The position numbers and the translations under genes are program-made. This document shows, one piece after another, positions 8,483-16,491 of a DNA stretch of 64,000 bases. Under the pieces are notes generated by a model. It ran no database searches. It had not been told where the DNA came from and saw only the letters and a program-made list of their open reading frames with translations. The DNA is from Arcobacter sp. F2176. GTDB lineage: Bacteria > Campylobacterota > Campylobacteria > Campylobacterales > Arcobacteraceae. Positions within the stretch are counted from its first letter, which is position 1. The number at the start of each line of letters is the position of its first letter. The DNA is taken from NCBI RefSeq assembly GCF_004116465.1, contig NZ_PDJV01000001.1, positions 302,422 to 366,421 on the forward strand, written 5' to 3'.

Positions 8483-8886
8483 TTTTTAATATTCTCATTT
8501 AAAATAAATATAAAATCTTTTTTTGTCCAAGCACCTAAATATCTATTTAGTATTTTTTTATTCTTTGAGATAAAATAAAAAGTAGGAGTCATTCCTTGAA
8601 AATTTTTATCTAATCCAAAAGGTAAAGAAGCATGGTCAATATTAACTTCTAAAAATATGAAATTATTATCTATTATATTTTTAACTTCTACTGTTGGAAA
8701 AACTTTTTCTTTCATTATTTCACAATATGGGCAATCATCCCTTGAAATAAATACAAGTATTTTTTTATCCGATTTTTTTACTTCTTTTAAAATCTTATTT
8801 TCATCATAATTATTTTTGGATATATTTTCTGCTAATAAATTTGAAGTGAATAAAAAAATAAAAAATATCAAAAGTCTAAGTATCAT
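8479..8886 (-). CDS. Exported thioredoxin-like protein (SoxW-like)
   Basis: 135-residue thioredoxin-fold protein with a signal peptide (about 19 residues), so periplasmic or membrane-tethered. The active site is CPYC (52-55) in SRDDCPYCEIMKEKVF and the cis-Pro lies in GMTPTFYF. It resembles the thioredoxins of sox clusters, which keep the SoxYZ carrier thiol reduced. It begins 90 bases after soxB, separated by two hairpins, and starts the unit trx-MOSC-DsrE-hydrolase. A GGAAG ribosome binding site precedes the ATG. Confidence 0.85.
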   Translation of the reverse strand: MILRLLIFFIFLFTSNLLAENISKNNYDENKILKEVKKSDKKILVFISRDDCPYCEIMKEKVFPTVEVKNIIDNNFIFLEVNIDHASLPFGLDKNFQGMTPTFYFISKNKKILNRYLGAWTKKDFIFILNENIKK

Positions 8887-8905
8887 TGGAACTTCCTAAT
8901 TTCTT

Positions 8906-8941
8906 AATTTAAAATAGAGTTCAATAACTCTATTTTAAATT
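8906..8941 (-). terminator. Hairpin between soxB and the thioredoxin-like gene (distal)
   Basis: Perfect 16-bp inverted repeat AATTTAAAATAGAGTT (8906-8921) and its complement (8926-8941) with a CAAT loop. It is the second of two tandem hairpins downstream of soxB, ending about 20 bases before the start codon at 8886. It could terminate or stabilise the sox mRNA. Confidence 0.6.
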
Positions 8942-8944
8942 GAG

Positions 8945-8969
8945 AAAAGTACAGTTTAACTGTACTTTT
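8945..8969 (-). terminator. Terminator directly after soxB (proximal)
   Basis: Stem AAAAGTACAG / CTGTACTTTT with a short TTTAA loop, 8 bases past the soxB stop. On the minus strand the right arm ends in CTTTTCTC, a moderate U-rich tail. Confidence 0.6.
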
Positions 8970-8976
8970 TCAATTT

Positions 8977-10746
8977 TTATGAAACAATTCCAGGATTGCC
9001 TTTTATTCCTATGATATCGGGAGTATCAATTTTTAAGTTTTTCACATGTTTTACACTATTTAAATATGTTTCAACTGTTTCCCATACTGGCTCACCTGGT
9101 GATTTAGCACCAACAGTTGACCAACCAGCAACTTGGTACTCTTTACCTGCTTGAAGTTTTTCACCATTTCTTGTAAGTGTAATATCTGAAATTCTATTAC
9201 CCATTTGGGCTGTAGGATTGATTTTATAAGAGATTCCACCTGTTCTTACCATATCACCACCTTGTTGATAGAATGGATCTGGATTAAACAAGTTATCAGC
9301 AACATCTTCTAAAATAGCTTTAATATCTTTTCCTGTGATTCCTCTTCTATAAGTTTCAGGATAAGTCATAGCAGTTTGAGTAGCTAAATCATCAAAAGTA
9401 ATTGCTTGACCAGGCATAACAGATGTTCCCCATCTAAATCCAGGAGATAGTGCTATCTCAGCATCTTTTACATCAACTAATGCATCACAAATAATTTGAT
9501 CCCAAGAACCATTAAAATTTCCTCTTCTAAATAGAGTTTCATCAGTAGTTGCAATTTCTCTAGTTAACTCTTTTTTAAATGGAGCTCTTACATCTTCGAT
9601 ATATTTTTTCATCTGTTTATCTTCTGGAATCAAATCAGAAAAAATAGGTAATAAAGTAAATTTGAAATCTTTAATTTTACCATTTTGAATATCTAAATCT
9701 AAAACATTTAAGAACTTACCATTACTTCCTGCGTTACAAACATAAGTTGTACCTTCTTTATTTTTAACAGGAACAGCTTCAGGAACACCATCATGAGTAT
9801 GTCCACCCATAATAAAGTCAATCCCTGTACAAACTTGTGCCATTTTTCTGTCTGTATCATAACCATTATGAGATAATACAATTACTGCATCTGGTTTTTC
9901 GCTCTCTTTTATTTCATTAACTAACTCTTGCATTCCATCTTTATTAATAGAAAAAGTCCAATCAGGAATAAATCTTTGAGGATTTGCAATCGTTGTATAA
10001 GGAAAAGCTTGTCCAATAATAGCAACTCTTGAACCATTAATCTCTTTGATTGTATATGGTTTAAAAGCATAACCTTTATCTTCATCATAAGCTTCTGCCG
10101 TACCATTAAATAAAGCATCTTCTTTTACTTTTACATTTTGAGCAAGGAACTCTGCATTTAGAAGTTTTACATTTTCTAATACTTCTTTAGCAGTATAAGT
10201 AAACTCCCAATGCCCAACAGCAATATCAACACCAAGTAAATTCATAGCACCAACCATATCTTTACCTCTTGTTTGTAAAGCTGTCCATGAACCTTGCCAA
10301 GTATCGCCACCATCTAATAAAAGAGTTTTATCAGCCCCAAAACTATTTTTCAAAAAGTCAACAACAGTTTTTATTTGAGCAAAACCACCTGTTCTTCCCA
10401 TAGCTTTCGCATGTTTTTCAAAATTAACACATGTGTAAGCATATTCTAATCTTGGATTATCTTTTATTCCATAGTAATCTAAAAATTTTTCACCTACTAT
10501 ATGTGGTGGTTTACCTAAATTATCAAAAAAACCAAGATTTACACTTGGTTCTCTAAAATATACAGGTACTAATTGTGCATGACAATCTGTCAAATGAAGA
10601 AGTCTAGTATTCCCAAATGGTTTTAACTTATAATAATCTTCTAACTTATTTGTATTTGTCATTCTTGTGTGAGAATTAGCAAATACAGGAGCAGCACCTA
10701 ATACTGCCATCATATAAACAAATTCTCTTCTACTTAGCTTACTCAT
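8977..10746 (-). CDS. soxB: SoxB thiosulfohydrolase
   Basis: Periplasmic dimanganese hydrolase that removes sulfate from the SoxY-bound thiosulfonate. 589 residues from an ATG at 10746; the frame extends three codons to a GTG at 10755, but that GTG lies inside the purine-rich ribosome binding site, so I use the ATG. A Tat signal SRREFVYM near the N-terminus fits export of a folded metalloenzyme. The calcineurin-like domain has LLHLTDCHAQLVPVYFREPS, the SoxB hallmark, and LLLDGGDTWQGS and VLSHNGYDTD; the rest is the 5'-nucleotidase-type C-terminal domain. It follows the rhodanese by 11-20 bases and is followed by two hairpins. Confidence 0.97.
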   Translation of the reverse strand: MSKLSRREFVYMMAVLGAAPVFANSHTRMTNTNKLEDYYKLKPFGNTRLLHLTDCHAQLVPVYFREPSVNLGFFDNLGKPPHIVGEKFLDYYGIKDNPRLEYAYTCVNFEKHAKAMGRTGGFAQIKTVVDFLKNSFGADKTLLLDGGDTWQGSWTALQTRGKDMVGAMNLLGVDIAVGHWEFTYTAKEVLENVKLLNAEFLAQNVKVKEDALFNGTAEAYDEDKGYAFKPYTIKEINGSRVAIIGQAFPYTTIANPQRFIPDWTFSINKDGMQELVNEIKESEKPDAVIVLSHNGYDTDRKMAQVCTGIDFIMGGHTHDGVPEAVPVKNKEGTTYVCNAGSNGKFLNVLDLDIQNGKIKDFKFTLLPIFSDLIPEDKQMKKYIEDVRAPFKKELTREIATTDETLFRRGNFNGSWDQIICDALVDVKDAEIALSPGFRWGTSVMPGQAITFDDLATQTAMTYPETYRRGITGKDIKAILEDVADNLFNPDPFYQQGGDMVRTGGISYKINPTAQMGNRISDITLTRNGEKLQAGKEYQVAGWSTVGAKSPGEPVWETVETYLNSVKHVKNLKIDTPDIIGIKGNPGIVS

Positions 10747-10766
10747 ATACCCCACCCTTTATATAT

Positions 10767-11408
10767 TTATTTACCATCACCAATTACAGTGAATCCTAAA
10801 GAAGTCCATGCTTGCATTCCACCTCTATAGTATTTGATTTTTGAAGCTGGATAGCCCATTTTCAATAATGAATATTTTGCATTATTTACCATTGCAGGAG
10901 TTTGTCCACACCAATATCCATTACAATATAAAGCCAAAGTTTTTGCATTTGAAAAATCAAGTGTCCCATTATCTTTTTGAACAACTCCCATTTCATCTTC
11001 CATCATCTCAATTGCACTTTCTTTTTCATTAAAATTTGTATATGGAACATTTACAGCTCCTGGTATTCTTAATCTTACAAACCATCCTGGAGTTCTTGTA
11101 TCAATAATTGCAATACTTTTATCAGTTTGTGCTTTTTTCATATAATCAATAAGTTCTAACTCTCCCAAAGTCTCTACCCCTTCTGATAAAATCATCGGTT
11201 GAGGCACTCCATTATCTGTTCTATTATAAAGTGATGTAATTTTATTTCCAACAGTTTGATTTCTCATTAGAGTAAATTTTTCACCATTTAAATTCATCTC
11301 AATAGATTTTACACCCTTTGAAATAGGCACAACACTTTCTGCAAATACCGAACTTATACACATAGTTGAAACTAGTGTAGCAATAGTTATTTTTTTTAAA
11401 ATTGTCAT
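10767..11408 (-). CDS. Exported rhodanese-like protein of the sox cluster
   Basis: 213-residue protein with a Sec signal peptide (about 23 residues) and a C-terminal rhodanese domain (about 95-210). The catalytic loop reads CNGYWCGQTP with Cys162 in the usual persulfide position and a second Cys167. IIDTRTPGWFVRLRIPGAVNVPY matches the first rhodanese motif. It lies just before soxB, 76 bases after the lipoprotein gene across a strong terminator, so it probably has its own promoter or depends on read-through. A sulfur-transfer role with the Sox proteins is inferred from context. Confidence 0.85.
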   Translation of the reverse strand: MTILKKITIATLVSTMCISSVFAESVVPISKGVKSIEMNLNGEKFTLMRNQTVGNKITSLYNRTDNGVPQPMILSEGVETLGELELIDYMKKAQTDKSIAIIDTRTPGWFVRLRIPGAVNVPYTNFNEKESAIEMMEDEMGVVQKDNGTLDFSNAKTLALYCNGYWCGQTPAMVNNAKYSLLKMGYPASKIKYYRGGMQAWTSLGFTVIGDGK

Positions 11409-11444
11409 ACTACATTCCTTTGTTATTAATTAAATGAGAATACT

Positions 11445-11470
11445 AAAAAAAGTCAAGAAAAACTTGACTT
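11445..11470 (-). terminator. Rho-independent terminator inside the sox cluster
   Basis: Stem AAGTCAAG / CTTGACTT with a five-base A loop (11450-11470). On the minus strand the stem is followed by TTTTTAGTA, a proper U-tract. It sits after the lipoprotein gene and before the rhodanese-soxB pair, so it splits soxCDXYZA-lipoprotein from rhodanese-soxB. Confidence 0.75.
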
Positions 11471-11484
11471 AATTTATTTGAGAA

Positions 11485-11916
11485 TTAATATTTAAGTCCA
11501 TCACCTGGAACAGCTTTTCTCCAAGTTGATTTAGCTTCAACTGATTCCATTAAAGGAACGATTGCAAATCTACAAGCTCTCTCTGCTGCAAAATTTGTAT
11601 CTAATACAGTTTTAGAAGGTTTTCCTTTAAAATCTTTAGGATTAACTTCTTTTGCACCTGTTTTAATTGCTTCTTCTACTGAAGTAATTAAAGCACTATT
11701 ATTAACATCTAATCTTCTAAATTCTAAGCCATTTGCTTGTGCAATAGGATTATAAGTAGCAGCTGTTTTAATAACACTCTCAATTCCACTTTTTTCAACA
11801 CTACAAACACTGTTTAAGTCTATTTTTGTAGCTGTTGCAATACTTGGTTCAGATGTACAACCGCCTAATATTGCAGCAATACTTGCCATTACAATTAATG
11901 TTGTTAATTTTTTCAT
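11485..11916 (-). CDS. Sox-cluster lipoprotein of unknown function
   Basis: 143-residue predicted lipoprotein: signal with lipobox LGGC at residue about 20. Two further Cys (in NSVCSVEKSG and ERACRFAIVPL) may form a disulfide. No enzymatic motif is visible. It follows soxA by 12 bases and ends in the terminator at 11445, so it is the last gene of the soxCDXYZA unit. Some sox clusters encode a small SoxAX-binding protein (SoxK/SAXB) beside soxA; the position fits, but I see no clear sequence match, so this is only a possibility. Confidence 0.7.
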   Translation of the reverse strand: MKKLTTLIVMASIAAILGGCTSEPSIATATKIDLNSVCSVEKSGIESVIKTAATYNPIAQANGLEFRRLDVNNSALITSVEEAIKTGAKEVNPKDFKGKPSKTVLDTNFAAERACRFAIVPLMESVEAKSTWRKAVPGDGLKY

Positions 11917-11928
11917 AGTAAATACCTC

Positions 11929-12855
11929 CTACTTTCTTATATCTGGACCATCTAATTTCATACCATTTGACATGTATGACATAAAGAATAGCAACTCTTT
12001 CATATCTTTACTTGTATCACCTGGTGGAACTTGTCCTTGATCTTTAATACATCCAGACATTCTTCGCTCTAAAGTTCCTACGCCTTTCCATTTTAATCTA
12101 TAAACTGGGAAATGAGTAACTTGTCCTAAAAATGGAGATAACTTTTCATTTCTAACTCTTTTACCTGATCCAGTCACATGACATTCAGCACAATTAAGTT
12201 TTAAGTAACCTCTTTGTGTATAATAATATTCTTTACCTCTTTCATATGCATCAGCTGCAGCTTGGCTATCAATTTTTACATCAATAATTTTATCTTCATC
12301 TTGAGCCGATTTTGCCATATAAGCCTGAAGTTTAGCCATATCACCTTTTTTTGTATTCCATGCTTTTTCACCATTTGAAGTTAGACATTCATTAACAGCT
12401 TGTGTTAGTGTAACAACTTGATTTCTTGCATCATCAAAATATGGATATTTAGATAAAGCATCAGGAGTTCCAAAACATGTTGAAAATGATTTACCATTTG
12501 CAAATGCCTTATTCCACAATACTTCACCTGCATCTATATCATAATCATAAGGTGGCATTTCTCTTAAGTCTTCATATTGAGCTTTTCCATCGATATTATA
12601 AGAGTAATTTCCTTTTGCAAAATCTTGAAACTTCAAATTTTTTGCAATTCCATGTTCCAGCTCATCATCAGTTGCATAAGGAAAGAATTCTGCTCTATTT
12701 TGTAATGGATCTTTAAATTTAGTTTCAAAATATTTAACTAATTCTATTCTATCTTTCTCAGCTTGTGCAGAAAAACTTGTTGCACTTAAAGTACTTTGAA
12801 ATGTACCAACAGTTAAAGCAACTAAAGCTGTAGTTTTTGCAATTTTTAATAACAT
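11929..12855 (-). CDS. soxA: SoxA, monoheme thiosulfotransferase cytochrome
   Basis: Periplasmic L-cysteine S-thiosulfotransferase subunit that, with SoxX, couples thiosulfate to the SoxY carrier cysteine. 308 residues with a Sec signal. Only one heme motif is present, CAECH (222-226); the catalytic persulfide cysteine is Cys269 in RRMSGCIKDQ. Where diheme SoxA proteins have the first heme there are instead two isolated cysteines, Cys127 (STCFG) and Cys157 (NECLTS), which in known monoheme SoxA form a disulfide. It lies after soxZ across a 24-base hairpin and before the lipoprotein gene. Confidence 0.95.
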   Translation of the reverse strand: MLLKIAKTTALVALTVGTFQSTLSATSFSAQAEKDRIELVKYFETKFKDPLQNRAEFFPYATDDELEHGIAKNLKFQDFAKGNYSYNIDGKAQYEDLREMPPYDYDIDAGEVLWNKAFANGKSFSTCFGTPDALSKYPYFDDARNQVVTLTQAVNECLTSNGEKAWNTKKGDMAKLQAYMAKSAQDEDKIIDVKIDSQAAADAYERGKEYYYTQRGYLKLNCAECHVTGSGKRVRNEKLSPFLGQVTHFPVYRLKWKGVGTLERRMSGCIKDQGQVPPGDTSKDMKELLFFMSYMSNGMKLDGPDIRK

Positions 12856-12877
12856 TTATATCTCCTTGTCATTTTTG

Positions 12878-12901
12878 ATAACTACTCAGAAGAGTAGTTA
12901 T
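12878..12901 (-). other. Hairpin between soxZ and soxA
   Basis: Perfect 10-bp stem ATAACTACTC / GAGTAGTTAT with an AGAA loop, touching the soxZ stop codon. There is no U-tract on the minus strand, so it looks like an mRNA processing or stability element rather than a terminator. Confidence 0.6.
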
Positions 12902-13200
12902 TATTTAATCTCAACTGTATCAGTTTGTGTTTTACCTTTTAAATCAATCCATGTAAAAGTCAAATCATCCCCTGCTTTACCTTTAAACATAAATTTAACA
13001 TATGGATTTTTAGATAAAAATTGACTTGTTGATACTTCATATACAACTTTTCCATTTGAAGTTGCTGTAATATTAGTAATAAAATTCACCTCTTTTTTAG
13101 CATTTTTTGCTTCTATATAACTTAACATTTCATGTTTAGCCATAGCTTTTACAGTAACTATACCGTTTTTCTCTTTTGCTTTTATTCTAGTTTTAGCCAT
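12901..13200 (-). CDS. soxZ: SoxZ carrier subunit
   Basis: 99-residue periplasmic partner of SoxY, forming the SoxYZ carrier. MAKTRIKAKEKNGIVTVKAMAKHEM is the usual SoxZ start, and the immunoglobulin-like ending KGKAGDDLTFTWIDLKGKTQ is characteristic. There is no signal peptide, as expected: SoxZ is carried out by the Tat signal on SoxY. It lies 60 bases after soxY with an AAAGGAAT ribosome binding site. Confidence 0.95.
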   Translation of the reverse strand: MAKTRIKAKEKNGIVTVKAMAKHEMLSYIEAKNAKKEVNFITNITATSNGKVVYEVSTSQFLSKNPYVKFMFKGKAGDDLTFTWIDLKGKTQTDTVEIK

Positions 13201-13260
13201 TTTAATTCCTTTGAATCTTTTTATATTTTTTTATTTATTATTTGTGTAGTTGGAATAAAA

Positions 13261-13713
13261 TCACCCACCACATCCACCAATAGTTACTTTAACTTCTTTA
13301 GAAGCAGAATATAATTTTCCACCAGATTCTACAACAGCTTTAACAGTTCCTGTTTTAGCTAATTTTATTCTAATTGAATAGTCAATAATACCACCTTCTG
13401 GTACAGTAAATACAGCAACTGTTGTTTCAGGATTTGCATCTTGAAATATTGCAACTTTTGAACCAGCTAGTTTTGAAGAAACTGTTACAGGAATTACCGC
13501 CCCATTTTCTGCAATATCAGGAGCTTTAAGTTTAACTTTTCCTTCAGTAGTTGAACTTGTTCCAAAAACTTCTTTAATCCCCTCATCTAATTTAACAGCA
13601 GTCCATGCTTTAGGTAGCGTTTTTCTAAAATCAACTGCACTTAATGTACTTGGTGCGAAAGAAGCTACAGCAACGGCACCAAATCCTAAACTTAAAAAAT
13701 TTCTTCTATTCAT
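13261..13713 (-). CDS. soxY: SoxY carrier subunit
   Basis: 150-residue sulfur carrier. A Tat signal starts NRRNFLSLGFGAVAV and the protein ends in VTIGGCGG, with the substrate-carrying Cys148 on the flexible GGCGG tail. Intermediates stay covalently attached here while SoxAX, SoxB and SoxCD act. It is 18 bases downstream of soxX. Confidence 0.96.
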   Translation of the reverse strand: MNRRNFLSLGFGAVAVASFAPSTLSAVDFRKTLPKAWTAVKLDEGIKEVFGTSSTTEGKVKLKAPDIAENGAVIPVTVSSKLAGSKVAIFQDANPETTVAVFTVPEGGIIDYSIRIKLAKTGTVKAVVESGGKLYSASKEVKVTIGGCGG

Positions 13714-13731
13714 GTTATTTCCTTTTAAATA

Positions 13732-14088
13732 CTAATTAATTGTTTTTAAATAAGCAACTACTGCTTTTATTTGAGTATCACTTAACCACCCAGCTTTTCC
13801 AAATGCTGGCATTGATGTATTTGTTAATCCCCTTGCACTATAAATGTCAAATACTGTATCGTAAAGTGTTTTATCATCCCAATAAGATAATCCAGTCAAT
13901 TTCGGCCCCATACTCCCTGGTCCATCAATATTTTTACCATTAACAGCATGACAGGCTAAACAATTTCCTAAATTCTTAGTATTAAAGATTTTTTCACCTT
14001 GTGCTACTAAATCAGCATTAGCAAGTACACTTGAAGCAAGTATACCAGTAACAGCTGATGCCATTAAAAAATTTCTAATTAATTTCAT
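13732..14088 (-). CDS. soxX: SoxX monoheme cytochrome c
   Basis: 118-residue periplasmic cytochrome, partner of SoxA. A Sec signal (about 24 residues) is followed by one heme motif CLACH (43-47), the conserved DGPGSMGPKLTG, and the Met ligand region NTSMPAFGK. It accepts electrons from SoxAX catalysis. It lies 11 bases after soxD and 18 before soxY. Confidence 0.93.
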   Translation of the reverse strand: MKLIRNFLMASAVTGILASSVLANADLVAQGEKIFNTKNLGNCLACHAVNGKNIDGPGSMGPKLTGLSYWDDKTLYDTVFDIYSARGLTNTSMPAFGKAGWLSDTQIKAVVAYLKTIN

Positions 14089-14099
14089 CTATTCTCCTT

Positions 14100-15188
14100 T
14101 TATTTACTTGAGTTAACCATATAGTCAACAACTGCTTTAAACTTTTCATCAGATAAGTCAGTACCACCTTTTGGAGGCATTGAATTTATTCCATTGATAG
14201 CATTTTTATAAACAGCTTCCATACCTTTTTTCATAACATTTGTCCAAGCTTCTTTGTCTCCAAGTAATGGAGCACCTATAGCTTCATTACTATGACAAGT
14301 ACTACAAGAAGTTTCATAAACAGTTTGTGCCACAGATTTTTCTTTTCCTTTTTCTTCAGGTAAAGACTTTTCTGTAGAAATTGGTGGAACAAAGCCTGTA
14401 ATATTTTGTTTTATATGAACAGGTTCTGGTTGTATACAGTTTGACATACATCTCTCCCCTTGTGCTAAAGGGGGTCTTTGCTCTTTTAAGTCATGTCTGT
14501 CTGGACTAACAGGATAAAAGCCATCCGTATTGTTCATTTTAATACCATTAAAGTTATGTTTACCTAAAATAAATTCATCATCCATTTCTTTTCCACTAAC
14601 TTTAATATCATTAACTGATAATAAATAAGCAGTGATAGCATAAACTTCATCATTACTTAAACTTTTTGGTGCTGGAAAGGGCATAGCCGTTTTTATATAC
14701 CAAAATAGTGTACTAGCATATGGCCAATAAGAACCAATAGTTTTTCGTGGAGCTTCATTACCCGTTAATCCTAGTTGGTATTTTAAAGTTCCCATTCCAC
14801 CTTGTAATGGAGGATAACCTTTTCCACCCACACCAAAATCACCATGACAAACAGCACATTGAGAATCATAAAGCTCTTCACCTTGAGAAACTGAACCCTC
14901 ACCTTCGGGTAAATCTTTATTATCCGGTTTAATATCAACATTCCATGCTTTTATTTCATTTGCACTTGGAGTTCTTCCATATTTAGAAAATCCACTTTCA
15001 TCTTGAGGATTTACATGATATTGAGTATATTTATTATTAACAACTGGATAAATAACTGCACCATCAACATTCTTTTTTAAAGTAGTAGAATCAGAACTTG
15101 GAGTATCTAATTCTACACATCCTGTTAAAATTACTGCAGTTGCTAAACTTAAGCCTATTAATGTTTTTTTAACTTCTAATGTGAACAT
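14100..15188 (-). CDS. soxD: SoxD diheme cytochrome subunit of sulfane dehydrogenase
   Basis: 362-residue diheme cytochrome c, electron-accepting partner of SoxC. Heme motifs are CAVCH (111-115) and CSTCH (295-299), each with a following Met region (TAMPFPAPKSL; NSMPPKGGTD). The N-terminus ends in LTGC, a lipobox, so it may be membrane-anchored. The first 20 bases overlap the end of soxC, indicating coupling. A segment with CMSNCIQPEP around residues 248-257 separates the two domains. Confidence 0.92.
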   Translation of the reverse strand: MFTLEVKKTLIGLSLATAVILTGCVELDTPSSDSTTLKKNVDGAVIYPVVNNKYTQYHVNPQDESGFSKYGRTPSANEIKAWNVDIKPDNKDLPEGEGSVSQGEELYDSQCAVCHGDFGVGGKGYPPLQGGMGTLKYQLGLTGNEAPRKTIGSYWPYASTLFWYIKTAMPFPAPKSLSNDEVYAITAYLLSVNDIKVSGKEMDDEFILGKHNFNGIKMNNTDGFYPVSPDRHDLKEQRPPLAQGERCMSNCIQPEPVHIKQNITGFVPPISTEKSLPEEKGKEKSVAQTVYETSCSTCHSNEAIGAPLLGDKEAWTNVMKKGMEAVYKNAINGINSMPPKGGTDLSDEKFKAVVDYMVNSSK

Positions 15189-16491
15189 TATTAACTACTC
15201 CTTTTGATGTAACTTCCCAACCTACGATAGGATTTCTATGATAAATTCCTTCAACCCCAACTTTTGATACTAATTTATCAATAGAAGGTTGAATATGTCC
15301 AGAATCATCAATTGCCCTACTTAGTAAAACTTTCGGATTTCCATCCCAAGTTATAATATAAGAAAATCTTGTCCAAGACTTAGGGAGTATCAATCCTTTA
15401 AAATAAGCTTCTACCCAGTTTTTACCTCCATCTAAAGAAATGTCAACAGTTTTAATGGTCCCTCTTCCAGACCAAGCGATACCAGTAATTTCTACTTTAT
15501 CACCTATTTTTAAATCAGTCCAAGGAACCTCAGGACATGGAGAAGTTATTATTGAATTTACTTCCATTGGCCAGAAAAATTCAATTGCCTTACCACTTGG
15601 TTGTAACATTGTATATTTTGAAGTTTCTTCTTTTGAGTGCCATGGTTTACTATCGAACTTAAGTCTTTTTAACCATTTTACATTTAGATTTCCTTCCCAA
15701 CCTGGAACTAATAATCTCACAGGATAACCCTGCTCTGGTCTTAAAGGCTCACCATTTTGCCCCCAAACAATCATTGCATCATCTAAAACTTTTTCAATAG
15801 GAATACTTCTTGCCATCTCAGAATCATCACTTCCTTCAGCTAACATCCATTGTGCTTCGGGTTTTAAACCTAAATCTTCTAATATAACAGATAATCTTAC
15901 CCCTGTCCATTCGGCACTACTCATCATACCTTTTACAAATTGTAAATTATTAAATTGTGGTCCTCTCCATCCAGTAGAACCATTGGCAGGACACTCAATA
16001 AAATATATTCTTGACTCACTTGGATATCTTTTTAATTGCTCTAAAGTTAAAACCAATGGTTTTTCAAGAAGACCATGGAGCATAAGTCTATATTTACTTG
16101 GATCAACTTGTGCAATACCACTATGACTTCTACAAAAAAATAAACCGTTTGGAGTGATTATTCCTTCTTGTTGATGCAATGGTGACATTGAAACTGTTGC
16201 ATACCTATCACCTGAAGATAATAAATCATGAATTCTTCTAATATTATTATGTTCATATGGTGAAGGAAAACCATAAAGATTTTTATCAAGTCTATCCCCT
16301 AATTTTGTTCCCCACTCCACTTGATTAACTATATTCAAATCATCAGCTTTAAGTTTAACTGGAGCCAAAATATTAGCAGCAGTAATTGCACTAGCAGAAT
16401 ATATAGCAGTTTTTTTAAAAAAATTCCTTCTACTTATTTTATCATCTTTTTCAAATGGAATTTTTTCTAAACTGTCAGTCTTAGTTGTCAT
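15169..16491 (-). CDS. soxC: SoxC molybdenum subunit of sulfane dehydrogenase
   Basis: 440-residue sulfite-oxidase-family molybdoenzyme that, with SoxD, oxidises SoxY-bound sulfane sulfur, allowing complete oxidation of thiosulfate to sulfate. A Tat signal contains SRRNFFKK. The Moco-binding cysteine is Cys167 in YFIECPANGSTGWRGPQ; GYPVRLLVPGWEGNLNVKWL and the C-terminal dimerisation domain are typical. It is the first gene of the sox run, with TAAGGAGT before the ATG, and is divergent from moeA, which makes its cofactor. Confidence 0.96.
   Translation of the reverse strand: MTTKTDSLEKIPFEKDDKISRRNFFKKTAIYSASAITAANILAPVKLKADDLNIVNQVEWGTKLGDRLDKNLYGFPSPYEHNNIRRIHDLLSSGDRYATVSMSPLHQQEGIITPNGLFFCRSHSGIAQVDPSKYRLMLHGLLEKPLVLTLEQLKRYPSESRIYFIECPANGSTGWRGPQFNNLQFVKGMMSSAEWTGVRLSVILEDLGLKPEAQWMLAEGSDDSEMARSIPIEKVLDDAMIVWGQNGEPLRPEQGYPVRLLVPGWEGNLNVKWLKRLKFDSKPWHSKEETSKYTMLQPSGKAIEFFWPMEVNSIITSPCPEVPWTDLKIGDKVEITGIAWSGRGTIKTVDISLDGGKNWVEAYFKGLILPKSWTRFSYIITWDGNPKVLLSRAIDDSGHIQPSIDKLVSKVGVEGIYHRNPIVGWEVTSKGVVNNVHIRS

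Noticed and set aside
11450..11470. Small non-coding RNA at the sox internal hairpin
   Set aside because: Best explained as a Rho-independent terminator with a U-tract on the minus strand.
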